Shown here: in pieces, positions 25,436 to 34,491 of the stretch
Position numbering within the stretch: the first letter of the stretch is position 1
Layout of the letters: each line of letters begins with the position of its first letter
NCBI GenBank assembly: GCA_035946955.1
Contig: DASYYE010000200.1
Span: forward strand, 1 to 35,306
DNA from: DASYYE01 sp035946955
Lineage (GTDB): Bacteria > Actinomycetota > Actinomycetes > Streptosporangiales > Streptosporangiaceae
Length of the DNA: 35,306 nt
Direction: 5' to 3'
Notes under the pieces: generated by a model
The model's database searches: none
Told to the model about the DNA's origin: nothing
The model's input: the letters and a program-made list of their open reading frames with translations, nothing else
Translations under genes and position numbers: made by a program

Positions 25436-27940
25436 TCAGGTCCCCGGAACCCCCCGCTGTGTAGCCGCCCAGACCGCGATCTCGGTGCGGGAGCGCATGT
25501 CCAGCTTGTCGCGGATGCCATCCAGGCAGGCGGCTACCGTCCTCGCCGACAGGCTCATCTGCCTGGCGATGTCGCGGTTGCTCAGGCCCTCGGCGACCAG
25601 CGCCGCGATCCGCTGCTCACGCTCGGTCAGCGGGGAACCCCTGTCGTGGTCCACCGTGTCTTCCGCGAGTCCGGACAGCGCATAGGCCAGCAGGCGCTCG
25701 TCCCGCAGCCGCCCGCCAGCGGCGCGTGCCTCTGCTGACCGGGCTGGGCCCAGCCGCGACTCGGCGCGCCCTGCCGCGTCTTCGACCCACTGCTGCCAGC
25801 CTGGCTCGGGCCGGCAGTCCATACGCCGCCAGACGGCGGAGGCGGCGGCAGCCAGGCACACGGCCCGGTAGTGCTCACCGCGCTGGTGGGCGGCCATGGC
25901 GAGCCCGCCCAGCATGTGCCCGCCGCCATAGCTGTCCACGGGCACCTGCGCGAGCCCTTCGGTGAAGAGGGCACGGGCCGCATCGGCCTCGCCTCGCGCC
26001 AGGCACAGGGTCCCGGCCGTGTGCAGTGCGGCATTCTGCTGCCTCGGGGTGCCCTGCGCGCGGACCACGGGCAGAAAACTGTCCGGGAGCCCGGCTGCCT
26101 CGCCGGGGCGTCCGGCGCTCAGCGCCTGCCAGGCCTGCACCTGCTGGCACATGGCCAGTTCGAGTGTGCGGCCAAGCCGGCGGAGCAGTTCGCCGCACTC
26201 CCGGAGGGCCTCGAGTGAGGCATCCCAGTCCTGCCGCATGCCCAGCGCCCGCGACGCCCGCTCCAGCGCGATAGCCAGCCGGGCCGGGTTCCCTGCGGCG
26301 CGCTCGCACTTGACAGCGGCTTCGGCCAGCCGCATTGCCTCGGCCTGGTCATTGTGAACCCACGCCATGAGAGCGGCCTGCGACAGCGCCGCGCCACGGT
26401 ACGGCGACTCAGGCACCTCGCGCAGTACCTCGGTCAGCAGGTTGCGCCCGAGCGAGGTCTGGTCGTACTGCGTCCAGTACCGGGCCAGCGCTACGGCGAG
26501 CAGCACCCGCTGGTCGGCGGTTCCCGTAGAGGTGTCGCGGACGGCCTCGATCAGGTTCTCGCCCTCCGCGCGGAGTCTTCCATCGGACTCACGCGTCAGG
26601 CTGAGGTGGCTGGTAACGTGCTCGGCCAGGTTGACGAGCCGTGCGAGCGCCAGCCGCCGTGTCCCGTCGAGTTCCCCGGACTCGGCCAGGCAGGCATGGG
26701 CATAGGCGCGGACGGTGTGCAGTTGCCGGTACCGGGGTGGGTGCTCACCGGGCGGGCCACGGACGAGCAGCGACTTGGCGGCCAGCAGCGAAAGCAGGTG
26801 CGGCACGGCAGAAGCCGCGACACCACCACCGGAGCACACCGAGTCCGCCTGGTCCTGCGTGAACTCGCCAGCGAGCACCGAGACCCGGCGGAAGACCGCT
26901 TGTTCCAGCGGGCTGAGCAGCCGGTAGCTCCAGCCGATCGTGGCGCGCAGTTCCCGGTGCCGCTGCGGTGCGGTCCGGTCACCGCTGCTGAGCAGGCCAA
27001 GCTGGCCATCGATCCCGGCGAGGATATCCGGCAGCGGGAGCGTGCCCATGCGCCGCGCGGCCAGTTCGATGGACAGCGGCAGGCCATCGAGCCGACGGCA
27101 GATTCCCGCCACCAGGTGGATATCCGCGGCCGCGAGCCTGAACTCCGGGTGAGCGGCCCGCGCACGCTCGATGAACAGCCGCGCGGCGTCGGACCGGAGC
27201 AGGCGCTCGCGGCTGTGCTCATCCTGGGAGCTGGGCAAGGACAGTTCGCCTATCCGCAGCACGCCCTCACGGTCCACGCCGAGCGCTTGCCTGCTCGTGG
27301 CCAGCACCCTCAGCGCGGGGCAACTCAGCAGCAACGGCCGCACCGTGTCGGCGGCCGACCCGACCAGGTGTTCGCACGTGTCCAGCAGCAGGAGGAGCCG
27401 CTGGTCACCGATGGCGCTGGCCAGCGTTTGGACCACGGGCTCACGGGACCGCTCTCCGACACCCATGGCCGCTGCGATGATGTGGCCCACCAAGGCGCCC
27501 TGCGTGATCGAGCTGAGGTCAACGAACAGGGTGGTGGTGTCGCCGGCCCGGCCAGCGAACTCCAGCGCGAGCCGGGACTTGCCAACGCCACCGGGGCCAA
27601 CGAGGGTGACCAGGCGCTCGGACCGCAGCAGTGACCCTATCCGCGTGAGCTCCTGCTGACGGCCCACGAAACTGTCGAGCATGCGCGGCGGAACCCACTG
27701 CGCCGCGATGGCGGGCGGGCCCTCGGGCAGGCCCTGGCCCGGCCGCGCCGCGACCCGCCGCCGGAAAGCCCGCTGACGGCACGCTGCAGAGCAGAACCTG
27801 CGCGGCCGCCCCCCAGGCTTGGTCCCGCCGGATTCTGGCAGTCCTCCACCACACTCTGGACACGATCCCGCCGGCTCGGCTGCGGCGTTCTCACCGGATG
27901 GCACGCTCCTGAGCACCCTGCGATCTGGCATCGCTGTCAC
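25436..27940 (-). CDS. Large ATP-binding LuxR-family regulator with N-terminal zinc motif
   Basis: An 834-residue regulator. Residues 27-54 form a Cys4 zinc motif (CPEC at 27-30, FCSAAC at 49-54) with a following basic RQRAFRRRVAAR. A STAND-type NTPase domain follows, with Walker A VGPGGVGKSRLAL (114-126), LLLLLDTCEHLVG (Walker B), ATSRQALGVDREGVLRIGEL and LDGLPLSIELAARRMG. Residues about 480-740 are helical repeats resembling TPRs. The C-terminus is a LuxR helix-turn-helix: LTEREQRIAALVAEGLSNRD, IARQMSLSARTVAACLDGIR. These proteins are often cluster-situated activators in actinomycetes, with ATP- and ligand-dependent switching. It is divergent from the StrR/ParB-type regulator across 344 bases. 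Start GTG 27940 or ATG 27931. Confidence 0.93.
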   Translation of the reverse strand: MTAMPDRRVLRSVPSGENAAAEPAGSCPECGGGLPESGGTKPGGRPRRFCSAACRQRAFRRRVAARPGQGLPEGPPAIAAQWVPPRMLDSFVGRQQELTRIGSLLRSERLVTLVGPGGVGKSRLALEFAGRAGDTTTLFVDLSSITQGALVGHIIAAAMGVGERSREPVVQTLASAIGDQRLLLLLDTCEHLVGSAADTVRPLLLSCPALRVLATSRQALGVDREGVLRIGELSLPSSQDEHSRERLLRSDAARLFIERARAAHPEFRLAAADIHLVAGICRRLDGLPLSIELAARRMGTLPLPDILAGIDGQLGLLSSGDRTAPQRHRELRATIGWSYRLLSPLEQAVFRRVSVLAGEFTQDQADSVCSGGGVAASAVPHLLSLLAAKSLLVRGPPGEHPPRYRQLHTVRAYAHACLAESGELDGTRRLALARLVNLAEHVTSHLSLTRESDGRLRAEGENLIEAVRDTSTGTADQRVLLAVALARYWTQYDQTSLGRNLLTEVLREVPESPYRGAALSQAALMAWVHNDQAEAMRLAEAAVKCERAAGNPARLAIALERASRALGMRQDWDASLEALRECGELLRRLGRTLELAMCQQVQAWQALSAGRPGEAAGLPDSFLPVVRAQGTPRQQNAALHTAGTLCLARGEADAARALFTEGLAQVPVDSYGGGHMLGGLAMAAHQRGEHYRAVCLAAAASAVWRRMDCRPEPGWQQWVEDAAGRAESRLGPARSAEARAAGGRLRDERLLAYALSGLAEDTVDHDRGSPLTEREQRIAALVAEGLSNRDIARQMSLSARTVAACLDGIRDKLDMRSRTEIAVWAATQRGVPGT

Positions 27941-28284
27941 CCACGGGTTGAACGGGGTTCGTCACGGACCGTAGTTCTCAACGATAAGCAGGATTGACCG
28001 TTTTGGTCAGAAAACCGGCTATTTTATGAGACTACTTGGTGTGACGTCGGCGGCACGCTTCAGTGGCTGCCTGACGCGCCTGACGTCTAAAGCCCGCAGT
28101 CACGGCCTTTGAGGCCGCAGTCGCAGGCATGCGGAGTTTCGTCACGTTTCTGCTGTTTGTTCATCCGTCCGATGGCGGTCCGCCCGCCCACGAGCATGCT
28201 TGTGACCTGTCAGAGGGGGGTCCTTTGAGCGAGCGTCCGGGTGGTTGCACCCGGCGGGACAGCGCCACCTGAGAAGGAGCCACA
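27941..28284. promoter_or_regulatory. Divergent regulatory region between two cluster regulators
   Basis: 344 bases without a gene separate the LuxR and StrR/ParB-type genes. A lower-GC core at 27970-28045 contains the inverted repeat TGACC-GTTTT-GGTCA (27995-28009), followed by AAAACCGG and the AT-rich CTATTTTATGAGACTACTTGG. These are likely promoter and operator sequences for one or both genes. A short CGGCC/GGCCG hairpin is at 28102-28116. Confidence 0.5.
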
Positions 28285-29352
28285 GTGGGTGTCGTAGGTA
28301 TGCCAGCGATGGACATGGCACCAATCGGGCCCGCACAGCGGGCGGCGCCCTCAGCGCCTGCGGAGAGTGTCAAGGAGGAGAGGCGCCAGGTCGTCACCGT
28401 TCCCCTGCTGTCGCTGCGGCCGGGCGACACCCCACGGCTGGCGGGAGAGGACAGGGCGCATACCGCGCGCCTGGTCGAGTCGCAGGCGCAGTTGCCTCCC
28501 ATCCTCGTCGAGCGGCGCACCATGCGTGTGATCGATGGGATGCACCGCCTGATGGCGGCATCGCTGCGGGGCCAGGAGACGATCGAGGTCGAGTTCTTCG
28601 ACGGGAACCCGGCCGACGCATTCCTGCTCGCCGTGCGGGCCAACGTGACGCACGGCTTCCCGTTGTCGCGCCGTGACAGGCGTGCCGCGGCGACCAGGAT
28701 CATCGCCTCGCACCCGCACATGTCCGACCGCGCGATCGCGGACGTCGCGGGCTTGGCGGCGACGACCGTGGCGACGATCCGGCGGCAGTCAACGGGTGTG
28801 GCCCGTCAGATGAATGCCCGCGTCGGCAAGGACGGGAGAGTCCGCCCGCTCAACAACCTCGAAGGGCGCCTGCGGGCAGCGGCGCTCATAGCCGAACATC
28901 CGGAGGCGTCCGCGCGTGAGGTGGCCCGCGGTGCCGGGGTATCCCCCGCGACCGCCTGGGATGTCCGCAAGCGCCTGCAGCACGGCGAGGATCCCACGGC
29001 CGCCCGGCCCCGCTCACAAAGCGGTGCGCCGGGCCAGGCCACCCAGCTAGGGCACCAGCCCGCCGCGGCGCTGGTCCCGCAGGTGCTGGCGCTGGTGCTG
29101 GAAAAGCTCTCGCACGACCCATCCATGCGCCACAACGACCAAGGCCGGCTGCTGCTGCGGCTGATGCAGCTCAACGCGGTCGGCACGCAGGAGTTGCCAA
29201 AGTTGACCGCCGCGGTCCCGCCACACCGCGTCAGCGCCGTCAGTCAACTGGCGCGCTACTACGCCCAGTTCTGGCTGGGTGTGGCGCACGACTTGGAGGA
29301 GCGCGCCCGGATCATCGACCCGCGAACCAGTGGAAGGCAGGCAATATCCTGA
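28285..29352 (+). CDS. StrR/ParB-type pathway-specific transcriptional regulator
   Basis: A 355-residue DNA-binding protein with the ParB-like N-terminal domain of StrR, NovG and related activators. Residues 35-120 read VVTVPLLSLRPGDTPRLAGE, LVESQAQLPPILVERRTMRV, IDGMHRLMAASLRGQETIEV and EFFDGNPADAFLLAVRANVT. The DGMHR motif and the regular blocks are typical. Residues 125-170 form a helix-turn-helix (LSRRDRRAAATRIIASHPHM, SDRAIADVAGLAATTVATIR). A second predicted HTH is at about 195-230 (EHPEASAREVARGAGVSPAT). In Streptomyces-type organisms this family nearly always activates one biosynthetic cluster. A GTG start at 28285 has AAGGAG five bases upstream. It is convergent with the second LuxR gene. 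Confidence 0.92.
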   Translation: MGVVGMPAMDMAPIGPAQRAAPSAPAESVKEERRQVVTVPLLSLRPGDTPRLAGEDRAHTARLVESQAQLPPILVERRTMRVIDGMHRLMAASLRGQETIEVEFFDGNPADAFLLAVRANVTHGFPLSRRDRRAAATRIIASHPHMSDRAIADVAGLAATTVATIRRQSTGVARQMNARVGKDGRVRPLNNLEGRLRAAALIAEHPEASAREVARGAGVSPATAWDVRKRLQHGEDPTAARPRSQSGAPGQATQLGHQPAAALVPQVLALVLEKLSHDPSMRHNDQGRLLLRLMQLNAVGTQELPKLTAAVPPHRVSAVSQLARYYAQFWLGVAHDLEERARIIDPRTSGRQAIS

Positions 29353-29385
29353 TGACCGTCGCCAGCCAGATGCCAGCGACCCCAC

Positions 29386-31752
29386 TCATGACACCTGGCG
29401 GTCACTGGGCTGCTCGGCTGGCCTGGCAGAAGCTGTGGCCGCCCAGACGGCGATCTGGGCCTTCCTGTGAAGGCCCAGCTTGATGCGGACTCTTTCCAGG
29501 TGGGCGGCGACAGTCTTGGTGGACATCCCTAGCTGCTCTGCGATGTCACGGTTGGTCAGGCCATCGGCGACCAGGGCCACGACCTGACGTTCCCGGCTGG
29601 TCAGCTCGGACACGGGATCAGCCTGGGCAGCGGGTTTCGCCAGGGCGTAGGCGTGGAGACGGTCACCGGCCAGCCGCTCACCCGCAGCCCGCGCCGCCGC
29701 CGCCTTGACAAGCCCGAGCCGCTCGGCGGCAGCGGCCATGGCGGCGTCCACCCTCTCCCGCCACGGTCCTGAGGTGCCGAAGTGGCCGCGCCTGCGGGTC
29801 GCGGCGGCCGCGGCGGCGAGCCGCAACGCCCTGGCAGCGTCGCCACGCTTGGCGGCTACCATCGCCAGGCCCTCCAGTTGGTAGGCACAGGCGAAGGCTT
29901 CCCCCGGTGAAACCGTCAGCCCTTCGTCGAAGGCCGCCTCAGCCCCGTCAGTGTCACCGTCGGCCAGGTACACAGCCCCGAGGGTGTGCAGTGCAGCGGC
30001 GCGCAGGCTCGGCCGCGCCTGTTCCCGCAGTATCGGGATGGCCCGCTCTATCGCGCGGCGGGCCTCCGTTACCCGCCCCGTGGACAGCAGCGTCCATGAC
30101 CTGAAGGCCTCGACCCTGGCCATATCCAGTGACGAGCCCAATCCAAGCAAGGCTTCGGCGGCCTCGTCGTATGCGCGCAGCGACCCAGCCAGGTTCCCAT
30201 GGCCCTCTTGGATGGTTCCCAGCGTGGTCAGGGCACTGGCGAGTGTCACCGGGTCACGCTGGGCTCGTGCCTCGCTCACTGCCACCTCGCCCAGGCTCAC
30301 CGCCTCGGTCCAGTCGCCTTGCCCTCCTGCCGCCCAGGCTGCCTGGGTCACCACCCAGGCCCGGTACCGCGACTCTGGCTCCCGCCGCAGGATCCGGGCA
30401 AGCAGCGCGCGGGCGACGGAGTACTGCTCCACGTCTATCCAGTGCCGCGCCAGCGCGAGCGCCAGCAGGACGTGCCGGTCACCGCCTGCTGCGGCGGTGC
30501 ACCCGACCGCGGCGATCAGGTTGTCTCCCTCAGCGCGCAGCCGACGCCGCTTCTCCTCATCCATGTACACGGTCGCCACCAGCGACTCGGCCAGTGCTGT
30601 CAGCCACCTGATCCCGCGGTCCCAGGTGATGCTGAGTTCCCCCGCGGCCTCCAGGCGTTCGTATCCGTAGCTACGGACGGTGTTGAGCTGCCGGAACCAC
30701 TCGTGCCGCCGCTCGCCAGCCAGCGGCACGAGCAGCGACTTGGCCGTCAGGTCACTGAGCACGGGCCGCAGGGTCTCTGCGTCCATCGCACACACCGCAG
30801 CCGCCTGGTCCACGCCGAACCGGCCAAACAGCATCGACACCCGCCGGAAGACGGCCTGCTCCGTGGGTGTCAGCAGCCGGTAACTCCACTCGATCGCCGC
30901 CCGCACGTCAGTGTGCCAGCACGGCCACTGGTCGCCGGGATTGGCCAGGCTGGCCTGAGAATGCAACCCCGCCTGGATCTCTGCCAACCCAAGATCGCCC
31001 ACTCGCCGCGCCGCCAGCTCTATGGCCAGCGGCAGGCCATCCAGCCGCTGGCAGATGTCAACGACCACCCCGACGTTCTGTGCGGTCAGGCGGAACCGCG
31101 GGTCACGGTCGTGGACTCGTGCCACGAACAGGGCGACAGCGTCCGAACGCAACGCCGCCGCGATCCCGTGGCCCCCCGCCTGCCCGGGCAGTGACATCTG
31201 GCCGACGGTGAAGACCACCTCTCCGGGAACCCGCAGCGCCTCTCTGCTGGTCGCCAGTATCCGCAGCCCGCCACAACGACGCAGGAGAACTCCGGCCAGC
31301 CGTGCGGCACCATCGATGAGGTGCCCGCAGTTGTCCAGGACCAGCAGTAACCTCTGACCGGCCACCGCCTCGGCCAGCGCGTCCAGCGGCTGCTGGCCTT
31401 TCCCTCCACAGACCCCCACGGCCGTGGCGACAACCTGCGGCAGTTGCCCGGCCTCGGACAGGGAGTCGAGTTCCGCGTACCGCACATCCGGGCCATCCCC
31501 GGCGAGTTCGCGCGCCAGCCGGGTCTTGCCCACCCCACCCGGGCCCACCAGCGTGAGCAGCCGCGACGACCGCAGCAGCGAACGCGCCCGCACCAGCTCC
31601 TGCTCACGGCCGATCAGCCGGTCGCCCACGTCACAGCGACCGGTGGCGGAAGCCAGGCAACCGGCCATGCGAGCGTGCTCCCCTCCGCCCAAGCCACGGG
31701 CCGCTATCGCAACCCCGCCGGGCACCGACCCTGCAGACGCCGCTGGCCTCAT
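29386..31752 (-). CDS. Large ATP-binding LuxR-family regulator (second)
   Basis: A 788-residue relative of the regulator at 25436-27940. The Walker A motif is LTLVGPGGVGKTRLA (66-80), followed by LLLVLDNCGHLIDGAARLAG (Walker B), ATSREALRVPGEVVFTVGQM and LDGLPLAIELAARRVG. The middle is TPR-like, and the C-terminus carries the LuxR helix-turn-helix LTSRERQVVALVADGLTNRD, IAEQLGMSTKTVAAHLERVR. It lacks the Cys4 motif of the first. It is encoded on the same strand as, and downstream of, the two sulfotransferase genes, but the 130-base gap (31753-31882) with direct repeats suggests its own promoter. The ATG at 31752 has no obvious ribosome binding site, so a nearby start is possible. Likely a cluster regulator. 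Confidence 0.92.
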   Translation of the reverse strand: MRPAASAGSVPGGVAIAARGLGGGEHARMAGCLASATGRCDVGDRLIGREQELVRARSLLRSSRLLTLVGPGGVGKTRLARELAGDGPDVRYAELDSLSEAGQLPQVVATAVGVCGGKGQQPLDALAEAVAGQRLLLVLDNCGHLIDGAARLAGVLLRRCGGLRILATSREALRVPGEVVFTVGQMSLPGQAGGHGIAAALRSDAVALFVARVHDRDPRFRLTAQNVGVVVDICQRLDGLPLAIELAARRVGDLGLAEIQAGLHSQASLANPGDQWPCWHTDVRAAIEWSYRLLTPTEQAVFRRVSMLFGRFGVDQAAAVCAMDAETLRPVLSDLTAKSLLVPLAGERRHEWFRQLNTVRSYGYERLEAAGELSITWDRGIRWLTALAESLVATVYMDEEKRRRLRAEGDNLIAAVGCTAAAGGDRHVLLALALARHWIDVEQYSVARALLARILRREPESRYRAWVVTQAAWAAGGQGDWTEAVSLGEVAVSEARAQRDPVTLASALTTLGTIQEGHGNLAGSLRAYDEAAEALLGLGSSLDMARVEAFRSWTLLSTGRVTEARRAIERAIPILREQARPSLRAAALHTLGAVYLADGDTDGAEAAFDEGLTVSPGEAFACAYQLEGLAMVAAKRGDAARALRLAAAAAATRRRGHFGTSGPWRERVDAAMAAAAERLGLVKAAAARAAGERLAGDRLHAYALAKPAAQADPVSELTSRERQVVALVADGLTNRDIAEQLGMSTKTVAAHLERVRIKLGLHRKAQIAVWAATASARPAEQPSDRQVS

Positions 31753-31810
31753 GCCGAGAGACCACTGTGGCGTGCGGCATGACTCCAGCCTCAGTATCCG
31801 GCCCGTTGTA

Positions 31811-31838
31811 GGGCAAATCCAAGGAACTATTGGGCAAA
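31811..31838. promoter_or_regulatory. Paired GGGCAAA direct repeats ahead of the second LuxR gene
   Basis: GGGCAAA occurs at 31811-31817 and again at 31832-31838, 21 bp apart (two helical turns), within the promoter stretch of the LuxR gene. On the minus strand an AT-rich TATCTATATGTCAGG lies just upstream at 31839-31853. This is a plausible operator for a dimeric or cooperative regulator. Confidence 0.4.
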
Positions 31839-31882
31839 CCTGACATATAGATAGTGTGGTCTCACGGGTTAGCCAGCCGCTG

Positions 31883-32926
31883 TCATGCCGGCGGAAGGCT
31901 CTCAGCCGTCATCTCCTCGATCGCCTGCCGGCCAGGCTCACATGCCACCTGGAGGGCACAGAGGTCATCGGGGTCGAGCGCGGACGCCTGGCCCACCCGG
32001 CTGCTGCCGATCATTCCACGGCTGGCAGGCAGCCACCCTGGCACCAGCCGTGCGCCGATGAACTCCGCGAGCCTGGACAGTTCCCGGTCCGGATCGGTGA
32101 TCAGGTCCTCGTAGGCCAGCGTGGTCCACTGTGAGGGCGGAAGCCGCCGCAGCACGGCCGCGCCGATCGTGACCATCCGCGACCACAGCCGGCCGTAGGT
32201 CTGCAGCGGGGGGTTGGGACAGGCCATGACCGCCCACGCATCCAGCGGAGGGGTCAGCGCCGCCGCGAGTTGCGGGCTGAGCGGACCTGGCGGCGGCGCA
32301 CTTCCCGGTGGTGCGCCACCGAGCAGCCCAGCGTGCTCGGCCAGTCCCAGCACGCGCGCGCCGGGATGACGGCTCATTGAGAGGGCACAGTCAGGCCCGT
32401 CGCGATGCATGTGCACGAACTTCGCCGTGGGGAACATGGCGTGCAGGAGCGGCGCCATCATGACCGACCCGCCGGTACGCTCGACCACCACCGTCCGGCC
32501 GAACCGGGCGGCCAGGCGGTCGAACAGGACACTGAACTGGCTGGCTGCCGGCCGGGCCGGCCAGGACGGCACATCGGCGGCCAGGACGTCGAACAGCGTG
32601 TCCGGGTCGCTGGTGAGCAGCGGCAAGGTCATATGGCAGATCCCCGGGATCCCGGTCTCCGGGCTGAACCGCCCACTGCCGCGACGGTAGCGAAGCTCGT
32701 CTATCGGGAACTCACCCTGGATCATCACGTCCAGGAACGGCTGCGGCGCCGACAGCAAGTCCCAGAACTCCTGCCCGCTCAGCCGCCCCGTTCGCAGATC
32801 GTCAGGGTGGACCTGAATAGCGCAGAAGAGTTCGCTGATGCTGAGCACCTCGGGATGGCGGTGCAGGATATGCGACAGCAACGTGGACCCGCACCGGCCT
32901 GTGCTGAGGACGAAGGTGGGCTGCAT
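31883..32926 (-). CDS. PAPS-dependent sulfotransferase (second in operon)
   Basis: A 347-residue cytosolic enzyme of the Sulfotransfer family, transferring sulfate from PAPS to an acceptor hydroxyl. The 5'-phosphosulfate loop is at the N-terminus (STGRCGSTLLS, 8-18). The 3'-phosphate site is in TAKFVHMHRDGPDCALSMSR, with Arg175 and Ser183. ERTGGSVMMAPLL in between corresponds to the usual EKTP/ExxP-like acceptor-side element, and WTTLAYEDLITDPDRELSRL with EFIGARL is the conserved C-terminal YEDL...F(I/L)G block. The start lies 33 bases after the stop of the first sulfotransferase on the same strand, so they form one operon. No signal peptide. The acceptor is unknown. Confidence 0.92.
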   Translation of the reverse strand: MQPTFVLSTGRCGSTLLSHILHRHPEVLSISELFCAIQVHPDDLRTGRLSGQEFWDLLSAPQPFLDVMIQGEFPIDELRYRRGSGRFSPETGIPGICHMTLPLLTSDPDTLFDVLAADVPSWPARPAASQFSVLFDRLAARFGRTVVVERTGGSVMMAPLLHAMFPTAKFVHMHRDGPDCALSMSRHPGARVLGLAEHAGLLGGAPPGSAPPPGPLSPQLAAALTPPLDAWAVMACPNPPLQTYGRLWSRMVTIGAAVLRRLPPSQWTTLAYEDLITDPDRELSRLAEFIGARLVPGWLPASRGMIGSSRVGQASALDPDDLCALQVACEPGRQAIEEMTAESLPPA

Positions 32927-32959
32927 GGCCGGCGGCCGGGTGTCCTCACAAGGGGGGTG

Positions 32960-34387
32960 TCATGGCGGGGTGACAGGCTGCCGTTGCTGGCTCGTGACCG
33001 GCTGCGGCTGGATCGGCATGCCGAGCAGGTCCGCGATCATGGCCTGCCGCAGTTTGCGTTCCAGCCGGTAGTACGTCTTTCTCGTGTGGATGCGGATCTG
33101 GCCGTCGGAGAATGCCACGCCCAACGGGACGGCACCGGTGAGCACGGACTCCCACACCTGCGGAGACCCGACGACAGACCACTCGTGTGGGTCCGCGGGG
33201 CCGGCGGGGCGCTGTTCCACGGTCCCGTGTGGGAAGTCCAGAACCCAGCAGGTGTCCTCCTCCCCCGAATCCGGGCGCGACACCACGGCGACCAGGCCGG
33301 TGCAGGCGGCTTGCCAGCGCTGCCTGAACTCGCTGTCCAGCTTTCCGGCCGCCGCCCGCAGGCGGCTGCCCAGCAGATCGGTGCCCGCGTCCTGCCGTGG
33401 CGGTTCACCGCCGGCGGTGTCGTGTCGCTGCGCAGGCTGGGCGGAGCCTGGCTCGCGGGGATCCCAGGGCATCCCTGGTGCGCCCCATCCCTCGTCCACG
33501 GGGAGGTAACCGAGCTCGGCCAGCAGCGCGTTCATGGGCGTGCGGAGTTTGGGGTGGACGGAGTCCCAGGGGAGCGACCGCCCCCTCCCGACCGAGGCGG
33601 TGGTGATCTCCGAAGTCCCCCAGATCTTGTAGTCAGCGTGGCCCAACGTGTCGTGCGGCTCGGTGAGGCAGCGCGTGGAGATGCCGGGCTGCGCCGACAC
33701 GCCAAGGAATTCGAACAGCCTGGAGATGACCGGCTCGGGCGCCTCGACCAGGTCCTCGTACCGCACACAGATGCTGTCTGAGGGGTACTTCCTGGCGGCT
33801 GCCTGGATGGCCGTCGCGTGGTCGAGCCAGTAGTTGGCGATGGCGGCCACCATGTTGGTCGGCGAGGCCGCGGCGTACGGCTCGAAACCGTGACCCGACA
33901 GCCCGAACGGGCAGGCTTCGATGGCCGACTTGATGACATCCATGGGGTGCCGGAACAGGCAGATGAACTTCGCGTCCGGGTAGACCTGCCGCACGAGTTC
34001 GGCATGCTGCGCCGTGCCAAGGCTCTTGTCGCAGAACACCCGCTTTCCCACGCGCCTGAGATACGTGGTGATGGCGGCGTCGAGCGTCTGCCTGATGCCG
34101 GCGAGGGTCGCCTCCGGCAGCGCCTCGGCGCTCTTCAGCGACGGCGAGCCATGGGCGATCGACCAGAGGGTCGGAAGATGCGTGAGGAGCGCCGGCATCA
34201 TCGTCTCGGGCGGGCATGCCAGCTCCGGGTGGGTGTCCAGGATGACCCTCAGCAGCGTGGACCCGGAACGTCCCATGGTCAGCACGAACACCGGGCCGCT
34301 CACGGCACCGGCCCTCTCCCCATGGCCCAGTTCCCCGTTGCGCAGTGCTTTGCCGTTCAGCACTCCGTCAAGGTGGTTGACAGCCAT
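32960..34387 (-). CDS. PAPS-dependent sulfotransferase with SCP2-like C-terminal domain
   Basis: A 475-residue two-domain protein. Residues 30-300 are a sulfotransferase: 5'-phosphosulfate loop LTMGRSGSTLL (36-46), acceptor-side FCDKSLGTAQHAEL (118-131), 3'-phosphate site FICLFRHPMDVIKSAIEACP with Arg146 and Ser154, and VRYEDLVEAPEPVISRLFEF with LGVSAQPG. After a Pro/Gly-rich linker, residues about 345-465 read CWVLDFPHGTVEQRP, DPHEWSVVGSPQVWESVLTG and VPLGVAFSDGQIRIHT. This alternating pattern resembles SCP2 sterol-carrier-like domains, which bind hydrophobic ligands. A GGAGAGG ribosome binding site lies 11 bases ahead of the ATG. It is the first enzyme gene after the small peptide gene, with a hairpin in between. 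Confidence 0.9.
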   Translation of the reverse strand: MAVNHLDGVLNGKALRNGELGHGERAGAVSGPVFVLTMGRSGSTLLRVILDTHPELACPPETMMPALLTHLPTLWSIAHGSPSLKSAEALPEATLAGIRQTLDAAITTYLRRVGKRVFCDKSLGTAQHAELVRQVYPDAKFICLFRHPMDVIKSAIEACPFGLSGHGFEPYAAASPTNMVAAIANYWLDHATAIQAAARKYPSDSICVRYEDLVEAPEPVISRLFEFLGVSAQPGISTRCLTEPHDTLGHADYKIWGTSEITTASVGRGRSLPWDSVHPKLRTPMNALLAELGYLPVDEGWGAPGMPWDPREPGSAQPAQRHDTAGGEPPRQDAGTDLLGSRLRAAAGKLDSEFRQRWQAACTGLVAVVSRPDSGEEDTCWVLDFPHGTVEQRPAGPADPHEWSVVGSPQVWESVLTGAVPLGVAFSDGQIRIHTRKTYYRLERKLRQAMIADLLGMPIQPQPVTSQQRQPVTPP

Positions 34388-34491
34388 AACCCGTCAGCCC
34401 TCTCCGTCGTAGTACGTGACAGGATCGTGCACCCGGGGCACACGCCTCGCACATCGTGAAACACCTGCGTCGCTTCGGCGGCCTGGAAGGA

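Noticed and set aside
28285..29352. ParB-like gene as a chromosome or plasmid partition gene
   Set aside because: No parA neighbour or parS-like sites are present, and the position within a regulator cluster fits the StrR/NovG-type activators better.
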